Shown: positions 21,866 to 29,609 of the stretch, in pieces
Layout of the letters: the number at the start of each line of letters is the position of its first letter
How positions within the stretch are numbered: position 1 is the stretch's first letter
Source: a virus
IMG/VR virus record: IMGVR_UViG_3300028840_003688
Location: 1-64,000 of that record
Direction: 5' to 3' (one strand)
DNA: 64,000 nt
Notes under the pieces: model-generated
Database searches by the model: none
Told to the model about the DNA's origin: nothing
What the model saw: the letters and a program-made list of their open reading frames with translations, nothing else
Translations under genes and position numbers: made by a program

Positions 21866-22227
21866 AGATCAACTACCGCAACATGCTCGAAAAACTTGCC
21901 ATCCAAGCAAGGCGGGCTCTCGCCACGGCCAAGCCTGATCCTGCCGAAGAGTTTCGGTGCGAAGAATTCAAGCGCCTCCACCAGATGAGCGAGAAGGTGC
22001 TCGGAGAGCTTCAGTCTGAAGGCAACGCACCAGACGAATGGTTCGAGAAGCTGAAGCCGCACGATGCGATCTACGACAACCACGAGAAGCAGGTCGTCTT
22101 CGCTCTCACCAACTACGACCACAACGAAGGCGGCATCTATGTGGAGTGGCGCGAGGGCAAGAAAGTCCTGCAGACCTTCATCCCCAAGAAGATCCTCAAA
22201 GAGGACATGGTCAAATGGAATCCGTAG
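21862..22227 (+). CDS. Uncharacterised 121-aa protein, GTG start
   Basis: GTG within GTGA overlaps the preceding stop and lies behind AAGGAGACC. A helical N-terminal half leads to a beta-like end (QVVFALTNYDHNEGGIYVEW). No motif recognised. Confidence 0.65.
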   Translation: MKINYRNMLEKLAIQARRALATAKPDPAEEFRCEEFKRLHQMSEKVLGELQSEGNAPDEWFEKLKPHDAIYDNHEKQVVFALTNYDHNEGGIYVEWREGKKVLQTFIPKKILKEDMVKWNP

Positions 22228-22538
22228 ACTTCGAGGCCTACAACCGATTCCTCGCCGCACGAGGCAGGTACCTGCGGGAGAGCGGCTGGACCCCATGGAT
22301 CGATGGGAACCATCTAAACCGCCTTCAGAGCGCAGAGGGGGCGCCCATCGTGCTGTGGAAGCCACCGCCGTGGATCCATGCCGACCGGCCCTACATGGAC
22401 ACCGAGACTGCAATATCTTGGCAGACCAACGAACACGCCATCGAACTGAAGCACCTCGGCCGCGCCATCGCCGAGCGCGAGCGCGAGCGCGCCCGGAAAC
22501 AAAAGAAGAAGTGCCTTGTGTCCTTGGAGGAGAGATGA
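22215..22538 (+). CDS. Uncharacterised 107-aa protein
   Basis: Starts 13 bases inside the previous gene. The middle is aromatic and proline-rich (APIVLWKPPPWIHADRPYMD). The last 30 residues form a highly charged helix (AIAERERERARKQKKKC). Function unknown. Confidence 0.62.
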   Translation: MESVDFEAYNRFLAARGRYLRESGWTPWIDGNHLNRLQSAEGAPIVLWKPPPWIHADRPYMDTETAISWQTNEHAIELKHLGRAIAERERERARKQKKKCLVSLEER

Positions 22539-22630
22539 GCCTAAAGCCTGGAGTCGTGCTCCGCACGCGGAAGATCGACACCTACTCTGACGTCCCGGAA
22601 GGAGAGGGAGAGAAAGAAGAAGATGAGTGA
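22535..22630 (+). CDS. Very small protein, 31 aa
   Basis: ATGA overlap with the previous stop and an 8-base overlap with the next start make it part of the coupled series. MSLKPGVVLRTRKIDTYSDV is followed by a Glu/Lys-rich end. Too short for assignment; may be a folded microprotein or chance frame. Confidence 0.5.
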   Translation: MSLKPGVVLRTRKIDTYSDVPEGEGEKEEDE

Positions 22631-22811
22631 TCAAGAATACGAGGCCCTCAAGAGCCTACAGGCTGCTTCCAGGGCGCTGTCTCGGTGCGCCGAGCGCGTC
22701 AGGCTCTACGACTTGACACTCCAGAGCGCGCGCTACGCCATTTCGTCCGACCTCGATGAGATCGACGCCCACATCCAAGATGTACGAGAGAGGGTAGAAG
22801 ACGATGAGTGA
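22623..22811 (+). CDS. Uncharacterised 62-aa helical protein
   Basis: Helical throughout with heptad character (LKSLQAASRALSRCAERVRL and LDEIDAHIQDVRERVEDDE), so probably a coiled-coil dimer. Coupled to both neighbours. Confidence 0.62.
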   Translation: MSDQEYEALKSLQAASRALSRCAERVRLYDLTLQSARYAISSDLDEIDAHIQDVRERVEDDE

Positions 22812-23100
22812 CGAAACCCAGCCCCTCCTCCGCGTCGATGCCGTCAACGACACGCTCGCCGCCTACCGGGTCGACGTCGACCAAGGAGTCACACCAAGCT
22901 CCTGGGCACGCATTCTCGCTGGATCCGTTGAAGCCATCGTCTCCGAAACCTTCCGCGTCGGCGCCCATCCTCCCCACGCGACCCCTGAGCAGATGAAAGC
23001 CCTCATCGCGGCACACTTCGTCTCCGAAATGGTCAACCCTCAACACGCCGTCGCCCCCAACTTCGCCGTCATCGACGGCGGAAAGAGCGAAGAGTCATGA
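22804..23100 (+). CDS. Uncharacterised 98-aa protein
   Basis: Starts inside the preceding gene. Helical, with a histidine-rich segment (GAHPPHATPEQMKALIAAHF). No motif recognised. Overlaps the next gene by four bases. Confidence 0.62.
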   Translation: MSDETQPLLRVDAVNDTLAAYRVDVDQGVTPSSWARILAGSVEAIVSETFRVGAHPPHATPEQMKALIAAHFVSEMVNPQHAVAPNFAVIDGGKSEES

Positions 23101-23603
23101 AGCCTGCCGTCATGAAGGCGCCCTACTTCTTCTCCACCCGCGATGTGCAAGACTGGCTCAAGGAGAAGGCAGAAGAGCCTGGCGGGGCCGAGTGTCCCTG
23201 CTGTGGCCAGCTCGTCAAAACGTACCGGCGCTCCATCAGTCCAAAGGCAGCCCGATGGCTGCTGTGGCTGTGCAAATACTACGACGGCATCGTCGTGGGG
23301 CAGCCAGACAGACCCGTTGACGAGATTTGGATCAGCACCACCCACTACCCCGTCAAGGGTGGCGACTACGCCAAGCTCCGCCACTGGGGGCTCGTACGCA
23401 AGAAGCCGAAGGACGTGAGCGATAAGAGCCGCAAGGCCGGCATGTGGCAGCCCACGGGCCTCGGCATCCGCTTTGCGAAGGGACAGGAAAGCGTCCCGAA
23501 GTACTGCTACATGCAGCTCGGCCAAGTCATCTCCAAGTCTGTCGAAACCATCCACATCGGAGACATTCTCAAAGGAGAAGTCTTCCAGTCCCCTGGCCCA
23601 TGA
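23097..23603 (+). CDS. Conserved phage protein with N-terminal zinc motif, 168 aa
   Basis: CPCCGQ near residue 33 begins a short zinc-ribbon-like segment (LVKTYRRSISPKAARWLLWL). Then come YAKLRHWGLVRKKP and WQPTGLGIRFAKG. The 'zinc motif, helix, KLRHWGLI, G-W-x-T-x-x-G' order is one I recall from hypothetical proteins of many phages and looks like a winged-helix DNA-binding arrangement. Specific function unknown. Confidence 0.72.
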   Translation: MKPAVMKAPYFFSTRDVQDWLKEKAEEPGGAECPCCGQLVKTYRRSISPKAARWLLWLCKYYDGIVVGQPDRPVDEIWISTTHYPVKGGDYAKLRHWGLVRKKPKDVSDKSRKAGMWQPTGLGIRFAKGQESVPKYCYMQLGQVISKSVETIHIGDILKGEVFQSPGP

Positions 23604-23782
23604 AGAGAATCTACCAAGCCGAGTTCGACCACCTGGACCGTCAGATCCAAAGCCTACTCCTCAAGGCAAGCCAGAGCGGCGACCGAGATGGGCCATCCAT
23701 CAGCGCCGAGCTGCGGATGATGGTCTACGACCTCGCCAAGACGCAGAAGCGGATGCTCAAACTGATGGAGCGCATGGCATGA
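23600..23782 (+). CDS. Uncharacterised 60-aa helical protein
   Basis: ATGA-coupled. Two amphipathic helices (QAEFDHLDRQIQSLLLKASQ and LRMMVYDLAKTQKRMLKLME), likely coiled coil. Function unknown. Confidence 0.62.
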   Translation: MKRIYQAEFDHLDRQIQSLLLKASQSGDRDGPSISAELRMMVYDLAKTQKRMLKLMERMA

Positions 23783-24057
23783 TCATCTACCTCGCCGTCA
23801 GGGGCAGCCGTGCCCAGGGCGACAAGCTCTACAACCAGCTCCTCTTCGAGACGTTGCTCGTCACCGTCGACCTGGAGAAGGCGATCATCGTCGCTCGTGA
23901 CTACGCCAAGAGATACGGGATGAACGACATGAGCCCCCTGCTGCCCAGAGAAGGCAAGATTCGAGCGATTTGGAGCGGAGAAGAAGGCCAGACCTGGGTC
24001 GAACGTCACTTGGTCAAAGACCTCATCATCAACCTGGACGACATCGATGACCCTTGA
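23779..24057 (+). CDS. Uncharacterised 92-aa protein
   Basis: Overlaps its upstream neighbour by ATGA and the next start by 11 bases. Mixed helix/strand (FETLLVTVDLEKAIIVARDY). No family recognised. Confidence 0.63.
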   Translation: MIIYLAVRGSRAQGDKLYNQLLFETLLVTVDLEKAIIVARDYAKRYGMNDMSPLLPREGKIRAIWSGEEGQTWVERHLVKDLIINLDDIDDP

Positions 24058-24232
24058 GACGCTCATCGGGATCCAAACCGGCCTCGGCATCTACCTCGGC
24101 GTCCAGGCGCTCTACTGGAACTGGCGCCACAGACGACTGAAAGGAGAGCTGGCGAAGACGTCCGGCGTCCTGGAAGAGCTGAACACTCGACTGGAAAAGA
24201 TGAACCAACATCTTCGAAAGAAAAAGAAATGA
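24047..24232 (+). CDS. Small membrane-anchored coiled-coil protein, 61 aa
   Basis: A hydrophobic N-terminal segment (LIGIQTGLGIYLGVQALYW) is followed by a basic and heptad-like helix (GVLEELNTRLEKMNQHLRK) ending KKKK. It probably sits in the membrane with a cytoplasmic coiled coil. Possible spanin-like or scaffold role is conjecture. Confidence 0.6.
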   Translation: MTLETLIGIQTGLGIYLGVQALYWNWRHRRLKGELAKTSGVLEELNTRLEKMNQHLRKKKK

Positions 24233-24777
24233 ACTACTACTTCGACACCGAATTCATGGAAGATGGCAAGACCATCGAGCTGCTCAGCATCGGCATCGTC
24301 GCCGAGGATGGTCGTGAGCTGTACCTGGAGAACAGCGAGGCGGACCACTCAAAGGCCAACGCGTTCGTCAAGGCGGAGGTGCTTCCCTACCTTGAGCGCT
24401 CAGAGGAGGTACTCAGGACGAAGAAGCAGATTGCTAAAGCCGTCCGCAAGTTCTGCCTTGACGACCTGAACAACCTGCAGCGACAGGCCCAGCACCAGTT
24501 CTGGGCCTACTACTGCGCCTACGACTGGGTCGTCATGTGTCAGCTTTTCGGCAACATGACCGACCTCCCGGAAGGCTTCCCCATGTGGTGCCACGACCTC
24601 ATGCAGACGGGTGTGGAAGTCAGAAAAGTTACCCACGAGAAGAACTGCTGGATCGCAGGCGGCGACGTCAAGTTCCGCATCCCCGGCTTCAACAAGCATC
24701 ACGCCCTCCACGACGCCCGCTGGTGCAAGCTGGCATATCACGCCATCGAGCAGGTGCGAGACAAGCGAGGCTTCTGA
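24229..24777 (+). CDS. DEDDh 3'-5' exoribonuclease (RNase AS-like)
   Basis: 182 residues, the usual size of the Rv2179c/RNase AS group. Exo I is YFDTEFMEDG (D6, E8), then ELLSIGIVAEDGRELY. Exo II contains D99 in FWAYYCAYDW, and Exo III is HHALHDARW (His, D162). RNase AS enzymes trim single-stranded 3' ends, with adenosine preference reported for the mycobacterial enzyme. Co-occurrence with tRNAs, PTH2 and a ribozyme suggests RNA processing, but mRNA or host RNA decay is equally possible. Confidence 0.85.
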   Translation: MNYYFDTEFMEDGKTIELLSIGIVAEDGRELYLENSEADHSKANAFVKAEVLPYLERSEEVLRTKKQIAKAVRKFCLDDLNNLQRQAQHQFWAYYCAYDWVVMCQLFGNMTDLPEGFPMWCHDLMQTGVEVRKVTHEKNCWIAGGDVKFRIPGFNKHHALHDARWCKLAYHAIEQVRDKRGF

Positions 24778-25010
24778 TGAAAATCAGGGAAGGGCTCATC
24801 GAGCCCCAGAATGAGCGTGAGAAGGAGATCGAAGCTGAGGAGTCTCTCTGCTTCGAAATCCAAGAGCTGATCGCAAAGGCCGTAGAGTCAGCGGATCGTT
24901 CCCAGGATGACTACCAACACCTCCTTCATCCAGACGCCGAGCTGACCTTCAGACAGGTCGCACGAGAACTTCACCACCTCGGCTTCAGACTCATCCTCAG
25001 CCTAAAGTGA
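24777..25010 (+). CDS. Uncharacterised 77-aa protein
   Basis: Starts on the last base of the exonuclease stop (TGATG). Acidic and helical (QNEREKEIEAEESLCFEIQE) with a histidine-containing end (VARELHHLGFRLILSLK). Function unknown. Confidence 0.6.
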   Translation: MKIREGLIEPQNEREKEIEAEESLCFEIQELIAKAVESADRSQDDYQHLLHPDAELTFRQVARELHHLGFRLILSLK

Positions 25011-25123
25011 TCATTCTCAGCATCGCCTTGGCGGTATGTCTCGCCATCGCAGCCAACAGCATTGCCATCTGGAGCCTCCACAAGCGGCTCAAGGACCTTG
25101 AAAAGGAAAGGGAAGAGCCATGA
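25007..25123 (+). CDS. Small membrane protein, 38 aa, GTG start
   Basis: GTGA overlap with the preceding stop and ATGA overlap with the next start. One transmembrane helix (IILSIALAVCLAIAANSIAI) and a charged cytoplasmic tail (HKRLKDLEKEREEP). It is similar in design to the protein starting at 24047. Confidence 0.58.
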   Translation: MIILSIALAVCLAIAANSIAIWSLHKRLKDLEKEREEP

Positions 25124-25449
25124 ACAAGGGAGACCGCGTCGGTGCCATCCTCGGCGCCGACTACGACAACGACACCGTCCAAGTGCTCGGGTACGGAACG
25201 TTTCAGGGCTACGAAGTGCCGCCGCCTGATGACGGCTGGATTGCCCAGGCGCTTCACGACGTGAAGCAGACCAACGCGAAGATCCTCCTCGACACCGGAG
25301 AGGTCGTCTGGGGCTGCCAGTGCTGGTGGGGGCTGGAGAACGAGGTGAAAGAGAAGATCGACCGCTTCAAGGACAACGGCTGGGAGATCAAACATACAAC
25401 CATCGCTGCCGCGCTCGAAAAGGCCAAGGCAGAGGAGTCACTCGGATGA
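25120..25449 (+). CDS. Uncharacterised 109-aa protein
   Basis: ATGA-coupled. The first part (GDRVGAILGADYDNDTVQVL) is beta-barrel-like. A CQCWWGLE segment near 65 and a lysine/glutamate helix follow. No family recognised. Confidence 0.65.
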   Translation: MNKGDRVGAILGADYDNDTVQVLGYGTFQGYEVPPPDDGWIAQALHDVKQTNAKILLDTGEVVWGCQCWWGLENEVKEKIDRFKDNGWEIKHTTIAAALEKAKAEESLG

Positions 25450-25718
25450 GAATCTACGCCATCTTCGGACAACGCAACTGCACCTATGAGGACGAGTACG
25501 CGCCCGAGCTTCTCGAAGCCTGGGACGAGTACGCCATCGATGAAAACGAGCAAGGCTGGGACGAGAAGCTCGACAAGTGGTTTTCGATGCAAGGGCCCAG
25601 CAAGGAGTTCTCCAAGATCGAAGTGTTCCACATCGAGGTCGACGAAGAGATGATCTACAGGGTGCTGCGCACCTCACCCGAACTCGGCGCTCTCATCCAG
25701 AAGGCTCCGGCGTCATGA
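25446..25718 (+). CDS. Uncharacterised 90-aa protein
   Basis: ATGA overlap. Starts with a strand (MRIYAIFGQRNCTYEDEY), acidic middle, and a FSKIEVFHIEVDEEMIYRVL segment of strand plus helix. Function unknown. Confidence 0.65.
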   Translation: MRIYAIFGQRNCTYEDEYAPELLEAWDEYAIDENEQGWDEKLDKWFSMQGPSKEFSKIEVFHIEVDEEMIYRVLRTSPELGALIQKAPAS

Positions 25719-26140
25719 GCAGCGGCAACAAGTACGTGGACGGTGCCATCATCCGTGCGCTGGCTCAACTGGCGCGTGACCAGCACCTGATCGATGAGAT
25801 CATCAACGACAGCATCGACCGAGGAGAGCTGGTTCAGCGAGCCAGTTACGAGCTGATGTTTCTGCGGGGCGGCTTCCCGAAGCACGTCGTCAAGCAGCGG
25901 AAGAAGAAGTGGATCAAGGTCAACCGTCACAACATCGACTTCAACAAGCGCCATGGCGACAGCCGGCCTCCCTTGTCGGTGAAGCAGTCTGGAGAGCCCG
26001 TCATGAAGGGGCATCAACTCGTCGCCAAGCTTCCCAGCGGCAACGAGGCCTTCCGCGTCGTCTACAACCCCGACAAGCCCCTGAGCTGCGGGGCGACGGT
26101 GTGGATCGAGACCAACCTAGAAATCGAGGTCGTAGACTGA
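25715..26140 (+). CDS. Uncharacterised 141-aa protein
   Basis: ATGA-coupled. The first half is helical (AIIRALAQLARDQHLIDEII), the middle basic (KHVVKQRKKKWIKVNRHNID), and the end beta-rich (GNEAFRVVYNPDKPLSCGAT). The basic centre could contact nucleic acid. No family recognised. Confidence 0.65.
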   Translation: MSSGNKYVDGAIIRALAQLARDQHLIDEIINDSIDRGELVQRASYELMFLRGGFPKHVVKQRKKKWIKVNRHNIDFNKRHGDSRPPLSVKQSGEPVMKGHQLVAKLPSGNEAFRVVYNPDKPLSCGATVWIETNLEIEVVD

Positions 26141-26141
26141 G

Positions 26142-26348
26142 ATGCCACAGTTTCCAAACAAGGGTCATCGCATCTGGGCTGTCTTGATGCTCATATTTGG
26201 AGTCTTCCTCCTGCTCCCCCTCGCGGTCATCGTCGTGGCCACAATCTTGAGCCGGTTCGGAGACACTGGGAAGCTCTTGGCCATCCTCTTCATGGGCGCT
26301 GTCCTGGCGCGATGGATCTACAACCTCACAAAGAAGGAGCCGTCATGA
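26142..26348 (+). CDS. Two-pass membrane protein, 68 aa
   Basis: Hydrophobic segments IWAVLMLIFGVFLLLPLAVI and LLAILFMGAVLARWIYNL flank a short polar loop; a basic/acidic tail (TKKEPS) follows. Holin-like topology, but no adjacent endolysin is present, so only 'membrane protein' is supported. Confidence 0.62.
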   Translation: MPQFPNKGHRIWAVLMLIFGVFLLLPLAVIVVATILSRFGDTGKLLAILFMGAVLARWIYNLTKKEPS

Positions 26349-26671
26349 TGAATCTCTACCAGAAGATGCAAGACACCGAGCCCGGCAGGTACGCCGTAGC
26401 CATCGCGGAGATCCTCTACGACCCGGGCCGCCTGAACCGGAAGGGCAACGACGAACTTCGGAAGGAGCTGACCAGGGCTCAGCACTACCTGGAAGCCATC
26501 GCACACGAGAAGCTCCGCAAGGAGCACCCCTGGATCGAGGGCTTCATCAGCGCCGCTACACGAGAGATGAAAGAGGAGCTTCAGGGGCTGAAGAAAGAGC
26601 TTCAAGAGCTGAGAGAAGAGAACGAACGCCTTGAGCTTGAGAGCCGAGGCACCAGCGACCTCATGACATGA
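26345..26671 (+). CDS. Uncharacterised 108-aa protein with coiled coil
   Basis: Tandem ATGs at the ATGA overlap; I used the first. The last 45 residues are a clear coiled coil (REMKEELQGLKKELQELREE). The N-terminal half is helical. Coupled to the next gene. Confidence 0.62.
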   Translation: MMNLYQKMQDTEPGRYAVAIAEILYDPGRLNRKGNDELRKELTRAQHYLEAIAHEKLRKEHPWIEGFISAATREMKEELQGLKKELQELREENERLELESRGTSDLMT

Positions 26672-26916
26672 ACGGAAGCTGGATCCTCAAGCCCAAACTC
26701 TACCGGATGCTCCACGCCATCGGCCACCGCGTAGCCTTCGCCGACGAGGTGGATGGCCTCGACGACTGGATCATGCACCGGCTCACATGGGTCAAGACGC
26801 AAGCCAGACAATCAGGCTGGGATGAGGACCAGATCGATGAAGCCGTCATGGACGGGTTGGTCACTGGTCGGGCTGCAGCCTTTCAGCACTTGACCCAAGG
26901 ACCAAGGCGGGTGTAA
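26668..26916 (+). CDS. Uncharacterised 82-aa protein
   Basis: ATGA-coupled. Helical with histidines and tryptophans (LYRMLHAIGHRVAFADEVDG). Its stop lies inside a GTAAC palindrome, so it ends a transcription unit or runs through the regulatory site. Confidence 0.62.
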   Translation: MNGSWILKPKLYRMLHAIGHRVAFADEVDGLDDWIMHRLTWVKTQARQSGWDEDQIDEAVMDGLVTGRAAAFQHLTQGPRRV

Positions 26917-26926
26917 CGTGCGTTAC
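26913..26926 (+). promoter_or_regulatory. Palindromic operator GTAAC-GTGC-GTTAC
   Basis: A perfect copy of the palindrome, ending 14 bases before the start codon and just ahead of the AAAGGGGAGC ribosome-binding site. No good -35 stands at the spacing seen in the 12.9 and 18.4 kb copies, so it may be an operator rather than a complete promoter. Confidence 0.55.
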
Positions 26927-26940
26927 AAAAGGGGAGCAAG

Positions 26941-27192
26941 ATGTCAACGAAGCGCGAGAGCTTCTTTCTAGAAACCGATCTTACGGTCGACGAGGCCGAA
27001 GAGCTAGACGCGGAGATGGCCATCGCAGAGCGACACCTGCTCTTTGCCCTTCAGGTCGCTCGGCGTGCGCGCCGCAACGACGTCAGCCGCTACCAGAAGA
27101 AGCTCCTCGACGATGTGCGAGCCATCCGTCGCATGACCGTCCCCGTCTGCAAGGCTGCGAAGAAGATTCAGAAGAAAGAACAAGCGAAGTGA
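26941..27192 (+). CDS. Uncharacterised 83-aa protein
   Basis: First gene after the palindromic box. Acidic N-terminal third (LTVDEAEELDAEMAIAERHL) and a strongly basic C-terminus (KAAKKIQKKEQAK). Helical. Its position suggests it may be under separate control from the genes to the left. Confidence 0.65.
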   Translation: MSTKRESFFLETDLTVDEAEELDAEMAIAERHLLFALQVARRARRNDVSRYQKKLLDDVRAIRRMTVPVCKAAKKIQKKEQAK

Positions 27193-27662
27193 TCAACGGA
27201 CCCTTTTCCTTCCGCATCCAGAACCTGCACGTGAAGCACGGCAAGATGACTTGGGTGGACTCCGCCGCTGGCGGCTTCTTCAGTCACTTCGAGGACGCCT
27301 ACAAGTGGGCTAAAGAGCATGCGGGTGACGAGGCCTTCTGGCGCGTCATGCCCTACAAACCCTACATCATCGAGGGCCTCAATCCGGAGGCGAACGGCAA
27401 GCCTCGCGCACACGACAACGTCATCCAGATGCCAGACCCGATGGATGAAAAGCGAGGGCGCGTCGTGTTGGCCTTCCGAGAGATGCTCGCGATGGCAGAA
27501 AAAGGCGACATCCTCGACTACGTCACCGTCTGGGTCAAGCCAGGCGATCCTGAGTCTGTCAGTTGGCGCAGTGAGACGTCGAATGGAATCTTCCAACTCC
27601 TCGGCGCCATCAGCGTCTTCCGCGACCACATCGCGCGGAGAATTCTGGAGAGCAAGCGATGA
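27189..27662 (+). CDS. Uncharacterised 157-aa protein, GTG start
   Basis: GTGA overlap with the preceding stop. Contains KMTWVDSAAGGFFSHFEDAY, an acidic helix and DILDYVTVWVKPGDPESVSW. Mixed alpha/beta fold. No family recognised. Confidence 0.65.
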   Translation: MINGPFSFRIQNLHVKHGKMTWVDSAAGGFFSHFEDAYKWAKEHAGDEAFWRVMPYKPYIIEGLNPEANGKPRAHDNVIQMPDPMDEKRGRVVLAFREMLAMAEKGDILDYVTVWVKPGDPESVSWRSETSNGIFQLLGAISVFRDHIARRILESKR

Positions 27663-27886
27663 ATGAAGAAGAGAGAAGCGATGACCTTCCTGAGGAGGGC
27701 TACTGCTATTGTGGCAGAACGCTGCCGATGTTCGCGTTCAGGCAGATGGAGAGCCAGTGTGACTCTCGTTACACTCATCGCTGCCTCTGCAAGCGCGTCT
27801 ACCGCTACCACGCTCCTGAGCGAAGAGTCATGCATGTAAGCAACGACTACGCGGGGCCTGGAGAGAACCTCTACCTCGTTCACTGA
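27659..27886 (+). CDS. Small putative zinc-binding protein, 75 aa
   Basis: CYCG near residue 16 and CLCK near residue 43 form a CxC...CxC arrangement with a histidine between, suggesting a zinc ribbon. ATGA-coupled upstream; one-base overlap downstream (TGATG) with the DnaA-like gene. Confidence 0.62.
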   Translation: MNEEERSDDLPEEGYCYCGRTLPMFAFRQMESQCDSRYTHRCLCKRVYRYHAPERRVMHVSNDYAGPGENLYLVH

Positions 27887-28176
27887 TGTTTGAGCCCGGT
27901 CGGACGTGGGACGACACCGTCGACAAGCTTGAAGAGCGTGGCCTGCTTCAGCTGGCTCACACCATCTGTGAGAGAAACCATGTCACCATCGACGAACTGT
28001 GCGGGCGAAGCCGCCTGCAGCACGTCGCGCTCGCGAGGTTTCATCTGTGGTTCTACCTCTACACGAAAAAGAACATGTCGACGCGAGCCATCGGGTTTCT
28101 GTTCGGGATGGATCGAACCTCAGTCATGAACGGCATCAAAGTGTACGGAGAAAGCATCTGTGAGAACCTTGAGTGA
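27886..28176 (+). CDS. Solitary DnaA domain IV-like DNA-binding protein
   Basis: 96 residues matching the C-terminal DNA-binding domain of the replication initiator DnaA. ICERNHVTIDELCGRSRLQH corresponds to the first helices; VALARFHLWFYLYTKKNMST and AIGFLFGMDRTSVMNGIK correspond to the helix-turn-helix and signature helix, where DnaA has 'GGRDHTTV'. No AAA+ domain is present. It could bind DnaA boxes in host or phage DNA, recruit or block the host initiator, or act as a regulator. Start by TGATG overlap. Confidence 0.82.
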   Translation: MFEPGRTWDDTVDKLEERGLLQLAHTICERNHVTIDELCGRSRLQHVALARFHLWFYLYTKKNMSTRAIGFLFGMDRTSVMNGIKVYGESICENLE

Positions 28177-28858
28177 CAGACAGCTTCTGAGAAAGTACGA
28201 GGACCAGGAGTACGGGCTCAGTTCTTCCGAGCGAGAGCGTGTCGCAGTGCTTCTCCGAAGACGCTACAGCTACCAGTTCATCCAGCGAGAGAATGAGGAA
28301 TGCACAGCCGGCATCAAGCGACAGCTCGGCATCATCGCGAAAATGAGCGGCTTCACCATCAGCTGGGGCATGAAACCAGGCCGCAACTACGACGACGGTT
28401 ATGGCAAGAAGAAGGTCTTCTCCTACGAAGGGTCTCAGCGCAAGATCGCCGGATCGCGCTCTGCCAGCGATGTCATCCACGACGTCGCCCACTACCTCGT
28501 CTGCAGCGAAGAAAGGCGAGACGTGCACAACTTCGGCCTGGGCCCAGCACCTGACGACTTCTCCCGCACGGCAGATTCGCCCGAGCTGGTCAAGGGCCAG
28601 GCGGCCTCACACGAAGAAGAGATGGCTTCCCTGCTTGGGATCCTCATCGAAGCACACCTCGGCGTCCGCTTCACCGGCACGCTCATAGAACACAACTGGG
28701 ACGAGCACGAGAAGCTCCTGGACATGCTCGCCATCCTTCAGAAGAAGGGCCATGTCCACGGGCACATCCCCGTCATCTGCAAGCAAGCCGGCCTGGCCCG
28801 CATCAACCACATCAAGCTCACCAAGAAAGCACATCATGATCATTGGTCTATCCGGTAA
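28160..28858 (+). CDS. Uncharacterised 232-aa phage protein with HxxxH motif, GTG start
   Basis: GTG follows CGGAGAAAGC inside the DnaA-like gene. The central signature is SDVIHDVAHYLVCSEERRDV, then NFGLGPAPDDFSR. I have seen the 'HDxAHxLV...ERR...NFGLG' combination in hypothetical phage proteins. The two histidines could bind a metal, but no catalytic glutamate sits between them, so a peptidase role is not claimed. Confidence 0.68.
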   Translation: MRTLSDRQLLRKYEDQEYGLSSSERERVAVLLRRRYSYQFIQRENEECTAGIKRQLGIIAKMSGFTISWGMKPGRNYDDGYGKKKVFSYEGSQRKIAGSRSASDVIHDVAHYLVCSEERRDVHNFGLGPAPDDFSRTADSPELVKGQAASHEEEMASLLGILIEAHLGVRFTGTLIEHNWDEHEKLLDMLAILQKKGHVHGHIPVICKQAGLARINHIKLTKKAHHDHWSIR

Positions 28859-29492
28859 GGCAGGCTCGGGGAAAGACACCCTGGCACGCATGCTCGCAGA
28901 AAGCCGCGAGCAAGCTGTCGTTCGCATGGCCATCGCCGATCCGATGAAGGTCTTCATCCAGCAACTCTACCCCGGAGCGTTCACCGACGAAGACCTGTGG
29001 GGGGCGTCCGAGAAGCGTGAGAAGGTGTATGAACCAGTCGGGAAGACGCTACGTCAGATCCTACAGGAGCTGGGCGACAAAGGCCGTCAAATCGACCCGA
29101 ACATCTGGGCTCGGCCCGCTGTCCGGAAGGCGCAGAGGCTCATCATGAGCGGGCGGATTGGGCTTGGGCTCGGCTACTCGCGAAAGAAAGGCGTCTACTA
29201 CCATGGCGGGCGTGTCCCTTGCGACATCGTCTGCATCACGGACTGCAGGTTCTCGAACGAGATCGATCGGATCAAGGACATCGGAGGCATGATGGTGCGC
29301 ATCAAGCGCAAAGGCTCGGGCCTCAAGGGAGACGGCGCCAGTCACATCACCGAAACGGCGATGGACGAAGTCCCCGACAAAAGATTCCACATCGTCATTG
29401 AGAACGACGGGAACGGTCTCGAAGGCCTTCAGATCGCAGCCGACGTGATCCTCAAGGACGCGATGAAGCTCGAACCGGTTCAGGTCGGATGA
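28836..29492 (+). CDS. Deoxynucleoside monophosphate kinase-like P-loop protein
   Basis: MIIGLSGKAGSGKDTLARML gives a P-loop at residues 7-14. The spacing to PMKVFIQQLYPGAFTDEDLW, RQILQELGDKGRQIDPNIWA and CITDCRFSNEIDRIKDIGG matches phage dNMP kinases of the T4 gp1 type. These phosphorylate dNMPs to dNDPs for phage DNA synthesis. Substrate range cannot be read from sequence; a non-dNMP target is possible. It begins 23 bases inside the previous gene. Confidence 0.82.
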   Translation: MIIGLSGKAGSGKDTLARMLAESREQAVVRMAIADPMKVFIQQLYPGAFTDEDLWGASEKREKVYEPVGKTLRQILQELGDKGRQIDPNIWARPAVRKAQRLIMSGRIGLGLGYSRKKGVYYHGGRVPCDIVCITDCRFSNEIDRIKDIGGMMVRIKRKGSGLKGDGASHITETAMDEVPDKRFHIVIENDGNGLEGLQIAADVILKDAMKLEPVQVG

Positions 29493-29595
29493 CCACTTCA
29501 CTGGTCACCAGCAGCGCCTTCACCACACAGCGCTTGCACCAGGGACCCTTCGTCGTACGGCCCATAACGCTCTGACAGCGTGCACACTTCTTCAT
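29452..29595 (-). CDS. Possible antisense zinc-ribbon protein, 47 aa
   Basis: On the minus strand an ATG behind CAGGAG opens a frame with CARC at 4-7 and WCKRC at 19-23, the classic double CxxC of a small zinc ribbon. It runs against all neighbours, fills the only sizeable gap in this stretch and overlaps the end of the kinase gene. Real or chance remains open. Confidence 0.45.
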   Translation of the reverse strand: MKKCARCQSVMGRTTKGPWCKRCVVKALLVTSEVVIRPEPVRASSRP

Positions 29596-29609
29596 CGGAA
29601 AAACTCCTG

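Noticed and set aside
16466-26348. Holin assignment for the small two-pass membrane proteins
   Set aside because: Topology alone is not enough; no endolysin is adjacent to either the 16466 or 26142 gene.
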